A stretch of DNA of 64,000 nucleotides from an uncultured Oscillospiraceae bacterium (GCA_900542145.1 UQMF01000010.1:1-64000), one strand, 5' to 3'. Positions 1-8,778 are shown, numbered from the stretch's first letter. The notes: generated by a model from the sequence alone, not told the origin. Numbers and translations are program-made.

Positions 1-55
1 TTGCGTCGACAATACTCGATGGGCAACTGTCCGGGAAGATAGATAGGCGCCGACA
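1..55 (+). rRNA. 5S rRNA, 3' end (partial)
   Basis: The first ~55 bases resemble the 3' third of a bacterial 5S rRNA: a GATGGGCAACTGTCCGGGAA-like helix IV region followed by a GATAGATAGGCGCCGAC-like 3' end. A tRNA follows within ten bases, which is the usual arrangement behind an rRNA operon in Clostridia. The 5' two thirds lie outside the window, so the call rests on resemblance of the end and on context. The 3' boundary is approximate. Confidence 0.6.
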
Positions 56-62
56 TTTATAT

Positions 63-138
63 GCAGCTTTAGCTCAGTTGGTAGAGCAACTGACTCTTAA
101 TCAGTGGGTCCAGGGTTCGAGTCCCTGAAGCTGTACCA
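63..138 (+). tRNA. tRNA-Lys(CTT)
   Basis: A full cloverleaf can be drawn: acceptor GCAGCTT pairs with AAGCTGT, the D arm is AGCTCAG-type, the anticodon loop is CTCTTAA with anticodon CTT, and the T arm carries GGTTCGAGTCC. The 3' CCA is encoded. First of four tRNAs behind the 5S rRNA end. Confidence 0.95.
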
Positions 139-142
139 AACC

Positions 143-174
143 GATAAGGAATAGGCAATAACCTATTCCTTATC
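143..174 (+). other. Perfect 13-bp hairpin between tRNA genes
   Basis: GATAAGGAATAGG at 143-155 and its exact reverse complement at 162-174 flank a six-base loop. Only a weak AT tail follows, so it may be a tRNA-processing or partial termination signal rather than a strong terminator. The structure is seen directly; its role is inferred. Confidence 0.5.
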
Positions 175-182
175 ATTTATAT

Positions 183-257
183 GGCTCGTTAGTCAAGCGG
201 TTAAGACGTTGGCCTCTCACGCCGAAAACGGGGGTTCGATTCCCCCACGAGTCACCA
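183..257 (+). tRNA. tRNA-Glu(CTC)
   Basis: Acceptor GGCTCGT pairs with ACGAGTC after the T arm. The anticodon stem TTGGC/GCCGA encloses CTCTCAC, giving anticodon CTC. The T loop is GGTTCGATTCC and CCA is encoded. The sequence has the usual bacterial Glu-tRNA D arm (AGTCAAGCGGTTAAGAC). Confidence 0.93.
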
Positions 258-282
258 TCCTGTTGCTTTTGCAACGAACTTC

Positions 283-359
283 GCGCCAATAGCTCAGTTG
301 GTTAGAGCAACCGGCTCATAACCGGTCGGTCCGGGGTTCGAGTCCCTGTTGGCGCACCA
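283..359 (+). tRNA. tRNA with CAT anticodon (elongator Met or Ile2)
   Basis: Acceptor GCGCCAA pairs with TTGGCGC. The anticodon arm CCGG-CTCATAA-CCGG gives anticodon CAT, and CCA is encoded. The first base pair is G-C and the anticodon stem lacks the three G-C pairs of an initiator, so it is an elongator Met tRNA or an Ile2 tRNA whose C34 is modified to lysidine. Sequence alone by eye does not separate the two. Confidence 0.9.
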
Positions 360-364
360 CCGAT

Positions 365-440
365 AGGGGTATAGTTCAGTTGGTAGAACGACGGTCTCCA
401 AAACCGTATGTCGAGGGTTCAAGTCCTTCTGCCCCTGCCA
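365..440 (+). tRNA. tRNA-Trp(CCA)
   Basis: Acceptor AGGGGTA pairs with TGCCCCT with one wobble pair. The anticodon arm ACGGT-CTCCAAA-ACCGT gives anticodon CCA. Discriminator G and an encoded CCA end follow. Last tRNA of the cluster. Confidence 0.95.
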
Positions 441-448
441 AAAAAGCG

Positions 449-481
449 AAACCGCAATCCTTATTGGAATGCGGTTTTTTT
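449..481 (+). terminator. Terminator of the tRNA cluster
   Basis: AAACCGCA at 449-456 pairs with TGCGGTTT at 470-477 and is followed by a run of T. It directly follows tRNA-Trp. A-rich sequence on its left side would also give U residues for transcripts arriving from the right. Confidence 0.75.
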
Positions 482-508
482 AATCGTCAATATATTGCTA
501 CAAAAATA

Positions 509-540
509 GCCGCCCGGATTACCCGGACGGCATTTTTTAT
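509..540. terminator. Bidirectional terminator
   Basis: Stem 509-517 / 523-531 (GCCGCCCGG against CCGGACGGC, one mismatch) has TTTTTT on its right and AAAAA on its left. It can stop both the tRNA transcripts and the minus-strand rhodanese-TtcA gene that ends at 541. Confidence 0.7.
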
Positions 541-1674
541 TCAGTCCTCATATCCATCGAGGAAGCTGTGGACCTCCCCGTCCAGCTTGTAGGAGATTAT
601 CTTATTCAGCTTGATATTTTCTACGCTGCGGAATATATTCATCACAACCTGCGGATTCTCCTCCGACAGTTCCGCGATGAGCTGCTTTATTGCCTGGCGC
701 TTGGATCTCGCGGCTCCGTCCGGATTGCAGGTCGTGCAGGTGTCCGTGAACCGGCAGGCGCACTGTATGAAGTGCAGATCGTTGTACTTCGCCCAGTGCT
801 TGATCTCGTCCTCCCGTATGAAGTACATCGGGCGGATAAGCTGCATTCCCGGGAAGTTCGCGCTGTGCAGCTTAGGCATCATGGTTTCAACCTGACCGCC
901 GTAAATCATGCTCATGAGTATCGTTTCGATAACATCGTCAAAGTGATGCCCTAGTGCGATCTTATTGCAGCCCAGCTCCTTTGCCTTGTTGTAGAGATGT
1001 CCCCGGCGCATTCTTGCGCAGAGGTAGCAGGGATTGTTCTGCACGTTGTACACGGAGTTGAATATATCCGTTTCGAACACGGTGATCGGGATGCCCATCA
1101 GCTTCGCGTTCGCCTCAATTATCGCGCGGTTCTCGCTGCTGTAGCCGGGATCCATCACCAGGAACACCAGATCGAAGTCGAACTTTCGGTGACGCTTTAT
1201 CTCCTGGAAAAGCTTCGCCATCAGCATGGAGTCCTTGCCGCCGGAAATGCACACCGCCACCCTGTCGCCGGGCTTCAGCAGCTCGTATTCGTTCAGCGCC
1301 TTCGCGAACTTGCTGAATATGCTTCGGTGGAATTTCCGGGTGATACTCCGCTCAATCTCCGCAGCACGGTCGGAGCTGCTCTGCATTGCGATCTTCTCGC
1401 CCAGCCAGCGGACGTATCCTCCGGTGAGGTTCGCGGCGGAATAACCGCGCTCCCGGAGTCCCTCGGCGATCTCCTCGCTGATGATTCCGCTGCGACAGCA
1501 CACGACGATATCCTTGTCCGTGGGGAATTCCATGCCGGGCACCGCGTCCGGCGCAATATTCACGGCGTTGTCTATATGTCCGAGCGCAAACGCTGATTCA
1601 TCGCGCACGTCTATCAGCATGACCTTCTCCGGCGGAATGCTCCGCAGTTCGCTGACTGTTATTTCTTCTTTCAT
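541..1674 (-). CDS. Rhodanese-TtcA fusion, putative tRNA sulfuration enzyme
   Basis: 377 residues. Residues 1-92 form a rhodanese-like domain with the loop VVCCRSGIIS (candidate persulfide cysteine at 59 or 60). The rest is a TtcA/TilS-type PP-loop ATPase with SGGKDS at 144-149, a CYLC pair, and a late cysteine cluster (CACRFTDTCTTC) followed by NPDGAARSKRQ. TtcA proteins activate a tRNA base with ATP and replace oxygen by sulfur using an Fe-S cluster; the rhodanese could supply sulfur in cis. The exact tRNA position cannot be read from sequence. The start has a GAGGGA ribosome site. It lies behind the terminator of the FliD-like gene, so it is probably fed by read-through or its own weak promoter. 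Confidence 0.82.
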   Translation of the reverse strand: MKEEITVSELRSIPPEKVMLIDVRDESAFALGHIDNAVNIAPDAVPGMEFPTDKDIVVCCRSGIISEEIAEGLRERGYSAANLTGGYVRWLGEKIAMQSSSDRAAEIERSITRKFHRSIFSKFAKALNEYELLKPGDRVAVCISGGKDSMLMAKLFQEIKRHRKFDFDLVFLVMDPGYSSENRAIIEANAKLMGIPITVFETDIFNSVYNVQNNPCYLCARMRRGHLYNKAKELGCNKIALGHHFDDVIETILMSMIYGGQVETMMPKLHSANFPGMQLIRPMYFIREDEIKHWAKYNDLHFIQCACRFTDTCTTCNPDGAARSKRQAIKQLIAELSEENPQVVMNIFRSVENIKLNKIISYKLDGEVHSFLDGYED

Positions 1675-1707
1675 CTGTTCCCTCGCTATTTTCTTTATTC
1701 AGGCAGG

Positions 1708-1740
1708 AAAAAGCTGGCGTAAATCTGCGTTCGCGCCAGC
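1708..1740 (-). terminator. Terminator after the FliD-like gene
   Basis: On the minus strand GCTGGCG ... CGCCAGC (1734-1740 / 1713-1719) is followed by five T (1712-1708). It sits between the small FliD-like gene and the rhodanese-TtcA gene. Confidence 0.65.
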
Positions 1741-1760
1741 CGTAATTGCTGTATGGATTT

Positions 1761-2489
1761 TTATGCGTATGTGCTGAGCAGTGCGCCTATATTATAGGTG
1801 TAGCTGGGCTGGACCGTGTTCGAATAGGAGAACATGCCGCCGGAGCTGCCCTGGAGCCGCTGTATCTGCTGCGCCTTCTGGTTTATCTTGCTGGCGTAGC
1901 CGCCCCTTCCGAAGGTGGATTTCAGCTCGTATGCCTTGATACCGGAGAGCTTATCCTTGTCGAAGGTGAGCTTGTTGTCGCTGCCCACGGTGATACCTGC
2001 ACGCTTGAGCGCACTGGAGTACACCTTGGTGGTATTTACCATGACCACGCCCTTCTGGAGCACCGACTGATTGTCGGATTCCCCGAGAGCGCCCACCATG
2101 TCGTTGTAGTCGTCAACAAAGCTCTGAATCTTCTTGGAAGCGGCCTCTGCGTCCACCGTGTCGCCGTAATCAAGCGAATTAGCATAGCTTACAAGATCCT
2201 CGGAGGATTTTGCGGCTGCGCTCGCCGCCTGTTTTACGGTGACGGTCTTGTCCGCCTTTTCGGTATCCTCATCGCTGGGGAATATCGAGCTGTAGAGCTT
2301 CTTGTACTGCGCCTTGAAATAGTCGTTCTTGTTCTTCAGGATACTGTCCATGGCGTCGTTTATCGACGTGGAGTTCTTCCCGGCGGAGAAAGTGCTCTTT
2401 GAGAACAGACTGCCGGTGCTTACGCCGGTCTTTGCGGAAGCCTGCGCCATTTTCAGCTGAACCATAGCCATACTGCCTACTGTTGCCAT
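1761..2489 (-). CDS. Small FliD C-terminus-like protein
   Basis: 242 residues, no signal peptide. I do not recognise a named family for the whole protein. The second half has the order seen at the end of flagellar caps: FVDDYNDMVGAL, then AGITVGSDNKLTFDKDKL, the pattern in which FliD C-terminal domains end. The N-terminal half is Ser/Lys/Ala-rich with a likely alpha-helix (AASAAAKSSEDLVSYANSL). It could be a cap-like or hook-associated structural protein, or a FliD paralogue fragment. It follows pyrE and the CofE-like gene with a 33-bp gap and its own AAGGGGGTG ribosome site, far from the flagellar operon. Confidence 0.5.
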   Translation of the reverse strand: MATVGSMAMVQLKMAQASAKTGVSTGSLFSKSTFSAGKNSTSINDAMDSILKNKNDYFKAQYKKLYSSIFPSDEDTEKADKTVTVKQAASAAAKSSEDLVSYANSLDYGDTVDAEAASKKIQSFVDDYNDMVGALGESDNQSVLQKGVVMVNTTKVYSSALKRAGITVGSDNKLTFDKDKLSGIKAYELKSTFGRGGYASKINQKAQQIQRLQGSSGGMFSYSNTVQPSYTYNIGALLSTYA

Positions 2490-2522
2490 AAAAACACCCC
2501 CTTAAAGTAACTGAATGATATG

Positions 2523-3224
2523 TCAGGAAACCTTTCTCACAATTGCGATCGGCGTCTGCTGAGAGCACTGGTCGAGAGGATTATCCTTGAATGCCTGTAT
2601 CGGGAATTCGTCCGGCATGTCCTTGCGCGGCTTGCCGAGTACGTTCGCGCCGATATCGTTCGCGTCGATGATCACCACGTCAATGCCGAGGTGCTTTGTG
2701 AGCCTTGCGGCTACCTCGTCGGGCTTATCCGGCGCCATCTTCGCGTAGTGATTGTAGGGCGGCAGCGTGTATTCACACGGACCGTCGATCGCACGCGCCT
2801 TCATTCCGCAGATGTTGTAGAATACGCCGTGCTTGTGGAAAAGCTTGCCGATCGCCGCGCAGAAAGCCGCCCAGAGCACCTTGGGTCTGCCGACCTCGCG
2901 GATACACAGCTCCATGGTTTCCGGCATGCCGAGTCCTATGCCGTAGTTGGTCTTTACGACAAAGTGGGAGAGTATCTTCGCCAGGCGGGATACCTTGATC
3001 TCCTCGATCGGGAATGCGCGTCCCTGGGAGATCGCGACGATCTTCTCGGACATGATTATCGTGTCGCCGGGCTGAATATAATCCCTGACGTACTTGTCGA
3101 GAACGTCCTCCAGCACGTCGTCCTTGGTGATGACGTGGGTCTTTACGGGGTATCTCGCGTACCTGCCGTAATCGGTGTCTATTTCAAGATTCTTGCCCTC
3201 GTTGGGCTGAAATGGCATTTCCAT
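2523..3224 (-). CDS. F420-0:gamma-glutamyl ligase-like (CofE family) protein
   Basis: 233 residues. Resembles the CofE/FbiB-type ligase family: an N-terminal stretch with YPVKTHVIT, the GDTIIMSEKIVAISQGR block, then IDGPCEYTLPPYN and late VVIIDANDIGANVLG. Archaeal and actinobacterial CofE adds glutamate to coenzyme F420-0. Clostridia usually lack F420, so this branch probably acts on another substrate; that is inference. It lies 38 bp behind pyrE on the same strand and is most likely cotranscribed from the pyrE promoter. Confidence 0.7.
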   Translation of the reverse strand: MEMPFQPNEGKNLEIDTDYGRYARYPVKTHVITKDDVLEDVLDKYVRDYIQPGDTIIMSEKIVAISQGRAFPIEEIKVSRLAKILSHFVVKTNYGIGLGMPETMELCIREVGRPKVLWAAFCAAIGKLFHKHGVFYNICGMKARAIDGPCEYTLPPYNHYAKMAPDKPDEVAARLTKHLGIDVVIIDANDIGANVLGKPRKDMPDEFPIQAFKDNPLDQCSQQTPIAIVRKVS

Positions 3225-3262
3225 TGTGTTTCCCCTATTTCCCCGGATATTACAGGCAGTAA

Positions 3263-3919
3263 TCAGCCTACTCCGTATACCTTTCTGTATTCCTTCATCT
3301 TCTCAACGTATTCCTTGCCGGGGATAACATCGTTCTCCAGCGCGTCGATGATGTCGTTGATGTTCACGATGGAGTACACCTTAACGCCGAACTCGTCGTA
3401 AACTTCCTGCACGGCGGACTTGTCGGAGGTAAGTCCCTTTTCCATGCGGTCAACGGTGATGATCATGCCCTCAACGTCGATCTTCGCAGCGCCCTGGAGC
3501 TTCGGAAGGACCTCGCGCAGAGCCTTGCCGGAGGTCATTACGTCCTCGATTATTACGACCTTCTCGTGATCCTCAAGGGTCTTGCCGACGAACATTCCGC
3601 CCTCGCCGTGATCCTTGACTTCCTTGCGGTCGAAGCAGTAGTTCACGTCAACCCCGAACTTGTTGTAGAGCGCGGTGCAGGCTGCAACGGAAAGCGGGAT
3701 CCCCTTGTATGCCGGACCGAACAGGGTCTGGGGCTTGAGTCCGTTCTCCATAATGCACTCTGCATAGAATTCGCCCAGCTTCGCCAGCTGCGCGCCGGTC
3801 TTGTAGTTGCCGGCGTTGATGAAGTAGGGAGCAAGTCTTCCGCTCTTCAGGGTGAATTCGCCGAATTTCAGCACTCCGCTGTCTACCATGAACTTGATAA
3901 AGCTTTCTTTGTAGGTCAT
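3263..3919 (-). CDS. pyrE: Orotate phosphoribosyltransferase
   Basis: 218 residues, the usual length. It transfers ribose-5-phosphate from PRPP to orotate in pyrimidine synthesis. The PRPP-binding motif VVIIEDVMTSGKALREVL is present, as are the early PYFINAGNYKTG segment and the GPAYKGIPL loop. The start has a good CTGGAGGA ribosome site, and a consensus promoter lies 50-78 bp upstream on the minus strand. The gene is separate from other pyr genes and heads an operon with a CofE-like ligase. Confidence 0.95.
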   Translation of the reverse strand: MTYKESFIKFMVDSGVLKFGEFTLKSGRLAPYFINAGNYKTGAQLAKLGEFYAECIMENGLKPQTLFGPAYKGIPLSVAACTALYNKFGVDVNYCFDRKEVKDHGEGGMFVGKTLEDHEKVVIIEDVMTSGKALREVLPKLQGAAKIDVEGMIITVDRMEKGLTSDKSAVQEVYDEFGVKVYSIVNINDIIDALENDVIPGKEYVEKMKEYRKVYGVG

Positions 3920-3968
3920 ATATATCCTCCAGTTATCTGCGCAGGGCGCAGTTTTTCATTCTTTTTTT

Positions 3969-3997
3969 ATTATATCACACTATATTAATAATTGCAA
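3969..3997 (-). promoter_or_regulatory. Sigma-A promoter of pyrE
   Basis: On the minus strand TTGCAA (3997-3992), a 17-bp spacer and TATAAT (3974-3969). The short leader contains a CTGCGC/GCGCAG hairpin, but I could not identify a PyrR-binding element. Confidence 0.8.
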
Positions 3998-4534
3998 GGG
4001 TGTGGAGGTAATTTTTACGCCAAAGCGACGGCTGTAGAAATTGTGCCGGATTTTCTCCGGAATAATTGTGCAAATGCTACATACACGGGTGGGGAGTACT
4101 CGTTTTAACGCGTATAAATCGTCAGTTCCTGCCGGAACTACGGTTTTCAACATGTGCATTTTGGTAAAAATCCAGTGCTTTTTCCCTTGACATTTTCGTG
4201 ATTTTGTTGTAAAATAAGTATGGACTTTTCTGTATCGTTACATAACGCTGCTGAAATAGTTTACGTTAATTATAATATCTATTGTATTATAGACGTTATG
4301 GCGGTCTAATATATAAAATCAGGAAACCGTTATCTATGGGCGGCTGGTTCCGGGGGGAATTCCGGCTGTCGTTCTGCCACGATTTTTTCAGTGTACGCAC
4401 TGTTTGTACGGACGTATACCAGTCCGCGAAGATTTACGCAGCATAGCACTGCGAGCGTTTCCGCATGCGCGGAAATCCATTCCCAGAAATTGTATATTAT
4501 TCCCGCCGATCATTAAGAAGGAGGGAAAAACGAG
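3998..4534. other. Gene-free interval with rny promoter and long leader
   Basis: No credible coding sequence. The left part is AT-rich. The rny promoter is at 4187-4215, leaving a ~310-base untranslated leader before rny. The leader includes the inverted pair CCGCATGCGCGG near 4462-4473 but no riboswitch class that I recognise. Confidence 0.5.
4187..4215 (+). promoter_or_regulatory. Sigma-A promoter of rny
   Basis: TTGACA (4187-4192), a 17-bp spacer and TAAAAT (4210-4215). A full consensus -35 box in front of a ~310-base leader. Confidence 0.8.
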
Positions 4535-6133
4535 ATGGATACAATAACAGCGATAATCATCGCAGTTGCGGCATTCATCGTCGGCGCAGCCGCTGCCGGA
4601 TTCATCTGCTTCAAGATGGGCATAAAGCATCGCATAAAGTCCGCTGAAGCACAGTTCGAGTCCGCAGAGAAAGAATCGGCGCGCATTATCGAAGAAGCTA
4701 ACACCAAGGCCGAGGACCGCAAGAAGGCGGCTCTTGTCGAAGCAAAGGACGAGATCTACAAGATGCGTTCTGACGCCGAGAAGGAGATACAGCGCCTGAA
4801 GGGTGAAACAGACCGCGAGCTGAAGGAACGCCGCGGAGAGCTGTCACGCTCCGAGCGCAGACTCCAGCAGAAAGAGGAGAACCTCGACAAAAAGACCGAC
4901 AAGATGGAGCGCTATGAAGAACAGCTCCACCAGAAGCACAAGAAGGCTGACGAGAAGATCGCCGAGGCGGAACAGCTCAAGACTGAGCAGGTAGAGACCC
5001 TCGAGCGTATCTCCGGATTCACCACCGACCAGGCGAAGGAGCATCTGCTCTCCCTGCTCGACAGCGAGCTGAGCCACGAAAAGGCGGTCAAGATCACCGC
5101 CTATGAGCAGAAGCTCAAGGACGAGGAGGACGAGCTTGCACGCAAGCACATCTCCCTGGCGATCTCAAGACTTGCTGCCGACACGGTGTCCGAATCCGCC
5201 GTATCCGTCGTTGCAATACCGAACGACGAGATGAAGGGTCGTATCATCGGACGCGAGGGACGTAATATCCGCGCCCTCGAAACGCTCACCGGCGTCGATC
5301 TCATCATCGACGACACTCCCGAGGCTATCACGCTTTCAAGCTTTGACCAGGTACGCCGCGAGATCGCGCGTATCTCCCTTGAAAGACTTATCCAGGACGG
5401 CCGTATCCACCCGGCTCGCATCGAGGAAACCGTGGAAAAGGCGCGCAAGGAGGTCGAGCAGCGTATCCGTCAGGAGGGCGAACGCGCTGTGATGGAAACC
5501 AACGTGAACGGTCTGAACCATGAGCTGGTAAGACTTATCGGACGTCTGCGCTACAGAACTTCCTACCGCCAGAACGTTCTCAACCACTCCATTGAGGTGG
5601 CTCACCTCGCCGGCATCATGGCGAGCGAGCTTGGCGTGGACGCTGCCCTTGCAAGACGTGCAGGTCTGCTGCATGATATCGGCAAGGCGCTTGACCACGA
5701 GATCGAAGGCTCCCATGTACAGATCGGCGTAGATGTATGCCGCAAGTACAAGGAAAGCCCCGAGGTGATCCACGCTATCGAGGCTCACCACGGCGACGTT
5801 GAGTGCCGCACGGTTATCGCGGCTCTCGTACAGGCTGCCGACGCCATCAGCGCCGCAAGACCCGCTGCAAGAAGCGAGAACTACGAGAACTACATAAAGC
5901 GCCTTGAGAAGCTTGAGGAGATCTGCTCCTCCTACGACGGCGTTGAGAAGTGCTACGCTATCCAGGCAGGCCGTGAGGTCCGCATAATGATCAAGCCGGA
6001 ATCCATCACCGATGATGGCATGAAGGTACTCGCGCGCGATATCGCTAAGCGTATCGAGGACGAGATGGAGTACCCAGGACAGATCAAGATCAACCTTATC
6101 CGGGAAAGCCGGGCAGTTGACTACGCTAAATAA
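4535..6133 (+). CDS. rny: Ribonuclease Y
   Basis: 532 residues, family length. Membrane-anchored endoribonuclease that starts mRNA decay in Firmicutes. Order: transmembrane helix at ~5-27, long charged coiled coil at ~30-200, a KH RNA-binding domain ([15 protein letters not shown]), then an HD domain with the metal-binding pair in [12 protein letters not shown] near residue 380. Ribosome site AAGGAGG sits eight bases before ATG. It has its own promoter and long leader, and a modest hairpin follows the stop codon. Confidence 0.96.
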   Translation: MDTITAIIIAVAAFIVGAAAAGFICFKMGIKHRIKSAEAQFESAEKESARIIEEANTKAEDRKKAALVEAKDEIYKMRSDAEKEIQRLKGETDRELKERRGELSRSERRLQQKEENLDKKTDKMERYEEQLHQKHKKADEKIAEAEQLKTEQVETLERISGFTTDQAKEHLLSLLDSELSHEKAVKITAYEQKLKDEEDELARKHISLAISRLAADTVSESAVSVVAIPNDEMKGRIIGREGRNIRALETLTGVDLIIDDTPEAITLSSFDQVRREIARISLERLIQDGRIHPARIEETVEKARKEVEQRIRQEGERAVMETNVNGLNHELVRLIGRLRYRTSYRQNVLNHSIEVAHLAGIMASELGVDAALARRAGLLHDIGKALDHEIEGSHVQIGVDVCRKYKESPEVIHAIEAHHGDVECRTVIAALVQAADAISAARPAARSENYENYIKRLEKLEEICSSYDGVEKCYAIQAGREVRIMIKPESITDDGMKVLARDIAKRIEDEMEYPGQIKINLIRESRAVDYAK

Positions 6134-6146
6134 GCAAAATAACCTG

Positions 6147-6174
6147 CTGCGCTCCCACAGAACCGGGGGCGCAG
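6147..6174 (+). terminator. Hairpin after rny
   Basis: Ten-base-pair stem CTGCGCTCCC / GGGGGCGCAG with one wobble. The T-run behind it is poor, so read-through into the hydrogenase gene is plausible; I see no promoter in the 60 bp between the two genes. Confidence 0.4.
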
Positions 6175-6198
6175 TGCTGTATTCTAAGGAGTAACGAC

Positions 6199-8127
6199 AT
6201 GATTCTGTTTGACGCTGACAAGTGTGTTTCGTGCAATTCCTGCATTCGCGCCTGTCCCGTGCCGGAAGCTAACAAGGCGGTCACACGGGACGGAAAGACG
6301 GTCTACGACATCGACCCCGACAAGTGCATAAGCTGCGGCGCCTGCGTCAAGGAGTGCAGCCACGGCGCGCGCACCTACGAGGACGACACACAGCGATTCT
6401 GGGACGACATGAAGTCCGGGGAGAAGATCGTGCTGCTGGCGGAGCCTTCCATCAAGGTGGCTTTCGACGGCTGCTGGAGGAACGTGCTGGAATTCCTGCG
6501 GAAGAGCGGCTCCGGCGAGGTGTACGACGTTTCCTTCGGTGCGGATATCTGCACCTGGGCGCATATCCGCCTTGTGGAGAAGCAGCCCGGGAAGAAGCTG
6601 ATCTCCCAGCCCTGCCCGGCGATCGTAAACTACGTCCTGAAGTACGTTCCGGAGGCGGTGGGGAATCTGTCGCCGGTGCAGTCCCCGGTGCTCTGCGCGG
6701 CGGTGTATCTGCGCAAATACCTCGGCGTTACAGCGAAAATAGCGGCACTCACTCCCTGTATCGCGAAAAGGGACGAATTCCGGCTGACCGGCGTGGTGGA
6801 CTACAACGTGACGTTCCAGCACCTCGGCGAGCTGCTGGAGAGCAGGGGATTCCGCCTTTCCGAGCAGAAAGGAAAGCGCTCCGCGTTTGAATTCGACGGG
6901 CCGCAGGGGATCATGGGCGCGATATACCCACGCCCCGGCGGATTCAAGACCTGCCTGGAGCTGGAGGCTCCGGCGCTGAATGTCATCACATCCGAGGGAA
7001 CCGACCACATCTACCGCGAACTGGCGCAGTATCCGACCGTTGGCGCCCGGGATCTTCCGGACGTGTTCGACGTGCTCTCCTGCGGCAGGGGGTGCGGCAG
7101 CGGTCCGGCGGTGGGCACTCCGCTGTCGGTGTACAGAATGAGCGGAATACTCAATGGGATCGAGAAATACAACCGCCGCAGCCGTGTGAAATTCGACAGG
7201 AAGGGGCGCGACAGGCAGTTCCTGGATTTCGACAGGCGGCTGAAATACGAGGACTTCCTCAGGGAGCACACGGCGCAGCCCGTAAAGCGGCTCTCCGCCA
7301 CGGAGGAACAGATCGAGGAGGTGCTCCACGGGCTGGGGAAGAATACCCCCACGGAGATGAACTACAACTGCCACGCCTGCGGATTCGCCACCTGCCGCGA
7401 ACTAGCGAAGGCTATCCTGGACGGGACGAGCACGCCCAGCTCCTGCGCGCAGTTCACACTGCATGAGGCTGAACGGCGGCGCGCCCAGATAGAGCAGACG
7501 AATTCCAGTATCAGCGACATCACCCGGCAGCTCGGCGAGGTCGTGGAGCGGCTCACTGCAAGCATTTCCAGCGTGTCTGAATCCACCGGCGGCATAACTC
7601 AGCTGAACAGCCAGAACGACCGCGCCGCGGCGGAGCTTTCCGGAGTGATCACGCAGCTCCAGTCCCTCACGGAAAACATCAACGCCTCCATGGAGGCGAT
7701 AAACAGCAGCGTCACCGGATTCTCGAAAATGACCCGGAACATCAGCGACATCGCCCGGCAGATTAATATTCTCGCGATAAACGCCAGCATTGAAGCGGCG
7801 CGCGCCGGAGAATACGGCAAGGGCTTCGCAGTGGTCGCGGAGGAGGTCCGCAGCCTGGCGGAGCACTCACAGACGGCGGTCGCCGAGGCGGAGGCAAGCA
7901 ACAAGCTGGTGTACAGCGATATCAGCGACGTAAACGGTATTGTCGCGACTATTACTGAACGCATGAACGATATCCTCGCGATGATGGCGAGCATGAAGCA
8001 GAACATCGCTGAAACCATGGAAAAGGGCGGCGATATCAGCAGCGAGATGGACGGAGTATCCGGCATAGCCTCCTCGGTTGACAGCCTTGTCAGCCGCGCG
8101 GAGGAAGTGCTGGCAAACGCGGAATAA
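6199..8127 (+). CDS. Sensory [FeFe]-hydrogenase fused to a chemoreceptor-type signalling domain
   Basis: 642 residues, no transmembrane helix. Domains: two 4Fe-4S motifs (Cys 9, 12, 15, 19 and 43, 46, 49, 53); an H-cluster domain with loops SQPCP (Cys139), TPCIAKRDE (Cys187) and SCGRGCGSG (Cys295, Cys299); a further C-x2-C-x4-C-x16-C cluster domain (Cys391-416); then a cytoplasmic methyl-accepting domain (~430-640) with the hairpin tip [20 protein letters not shown]. The four H-cluster ligands remain, but the cysteine that relays protons in catalytic enzymes (TSCCP) is Pro138. That loss is typical of sensory hydrogenases, so the protein likely senses H2 or redox state and signals through CheA/CheW-type partners. 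A TetR regulator follows nine bases later. Confidence 0.82.
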   Translation: MILFDADKCVSCNSCIRACPVPEANKAVTRDGKTVYDIDPDKCISCGACVKECSHGARTYEDDTQRFWDDMKSGEKIVLLAEPSIKVAFDGCWRNVLEFLRKSGSGEVYDVSFGADICTWAHIRLVEKQPGKKLISQPCPAIVNYVLKYVPEAVGNLSPVQSPVLCAAVYLRKYLGVTAKIAALTPCIAKRDEFRLTGVVDYNVTFQHLGELLESRGFRLSEQKGKRSAFEFDGPQGIMGAIYPRPGGFKTCLELEAPALNVITSEGTDHIYRELAQYPTVGARDLPDVFDVLSCGRGCGSGPAVGTPLSVYRMSGILNGIEKYNRRSRVKFDRKGRDRQFLDFDRRLKYEDFLREHTAQPVKRLSATEEQIEEVLHGLGKNTPTEMNYNCHACGFATCRELAKAILDGTSTPSSCAQFTLHEAERRRAQIEQTNSSISDITRQLGEVVERLTASISSVSESTGGITQLNSQNDRAAAELSGVITQLQSLTENINASMEAINSSVTGFSKMTRNISDIARQINILAINASIEAARAGEYGKGFAVVAEEVRSLAEHSQTAVAEAEASNKLVYSDISDVNGIVATITERMNDILAMMASMKQNIAETMEKGGDISSEMDGVSGIASSVDSLVSRAEEVLANAE

Positions 8128-8136
8128 GGGGGCAGC

Positions 8137-8730
8137 ATGGCAAATCCTACCGACCTCAGGGTGATAAAGACCCGGCAGACGATACGCAACGCGCTCAGCT
8201 CCCTCATGTCCGAGATGGAGCTGTCGGACATCACGATAACCGCCCTCTGCTCCCGGGCGCAGATAAACCGCAAGACTTTCTACAGGCATTACCGCTCCAT
8301 CTCCGATGTTATCACGGAATTCGAGAACGAGCTGCTGGCGGACTTTTCTGAGATCCTCAAGAAGAGCAAGACGAGCATGTTCGACATCGGGGCGGTGCTC
8401 GGGGAAATAAGCGCCCTCATCAGCGGCAACCGGGACTACTTCGTAAGCCTGCTGGCGCTCAATCCGGAGCTGTTCAGCGGCGGCAGGGTGAAGGCTATGC
8501 TCCGCCGCGCCATCGAGATCGCCCTCAGGGACATCGGCGCGATACAGGACGAGCGAACGCTCCACATGCTGTCGGAATACACCGTCAGCGGCGTGCTGTC
8601 GCTGTACTCCGCATGGTTCGACGAGGGCTGCGCCGGAAGCCTCGACGATGTGACGGAAACGGCGCGCAGACTCGCCACCAATGGACTCAACGGGTTCGTC
8701 CCCGGCGAGCGGCTGAAGGAGATACTCTGA
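8137..8730 (+). CDS. TetR/AcrR-family transcriptional regulator
   Basis: 197 residues. The N-terminal DNA-binding domain has the TetR helix-turn-helix (ITITALCSRAQINRKTFYRH), preceded by the usual RQTIRNALSSLMSEM helix. The C-terminal ligand/dimer half is helical and not recognisable in detail. It starts nine bases after the sensory hydrogenase and is clearly in the same transcript, which suggests that it controls this locus or an H2-related regulon; that is inference. A strong hairpin follows. Confidence 0.85.
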   Translation: MANPTDLRVIKTRQTIRNALSSLMSEMELSDITITALCSRAQINRKTFYRHYRSISDVITEFENELLADFSEILKKSKTSMFDIGAVLGEISALISGNRDYFVSLLALNPELFSGGRVKAMLRRAIEIALRDIGAIQDERTLHMLSEYTVSGVLSLYSAWFDEGCAGSLDDVTETARRLATNGLNGFVPGERLKEIL

Positions 8731-8750
8731 TATCCGCAACAAAAACAAAA

Positions 8751-8778
8751 CTCCCCCGGAATCGCTCCGGGGGAGAAT
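8751..8778. terminator. Bidirectional terminator between tetR and rpsR
   Basis: Perfect ten-base-pair stem CTCCCCCGGA (8751-8760) / TCCGGGGGAG (8766-8775) with AATTT on the right and AAAACAAAA on the left. It serves both convergent operons. Confidence 0.8.

Noticed and set aside
3920..3968. PyrR attenuator in the pyrE leader
   Set aside because: The leader is about 45 bases with only one small hairpin; there is no antiterminator/terminator pair or PyrR-binding loop.
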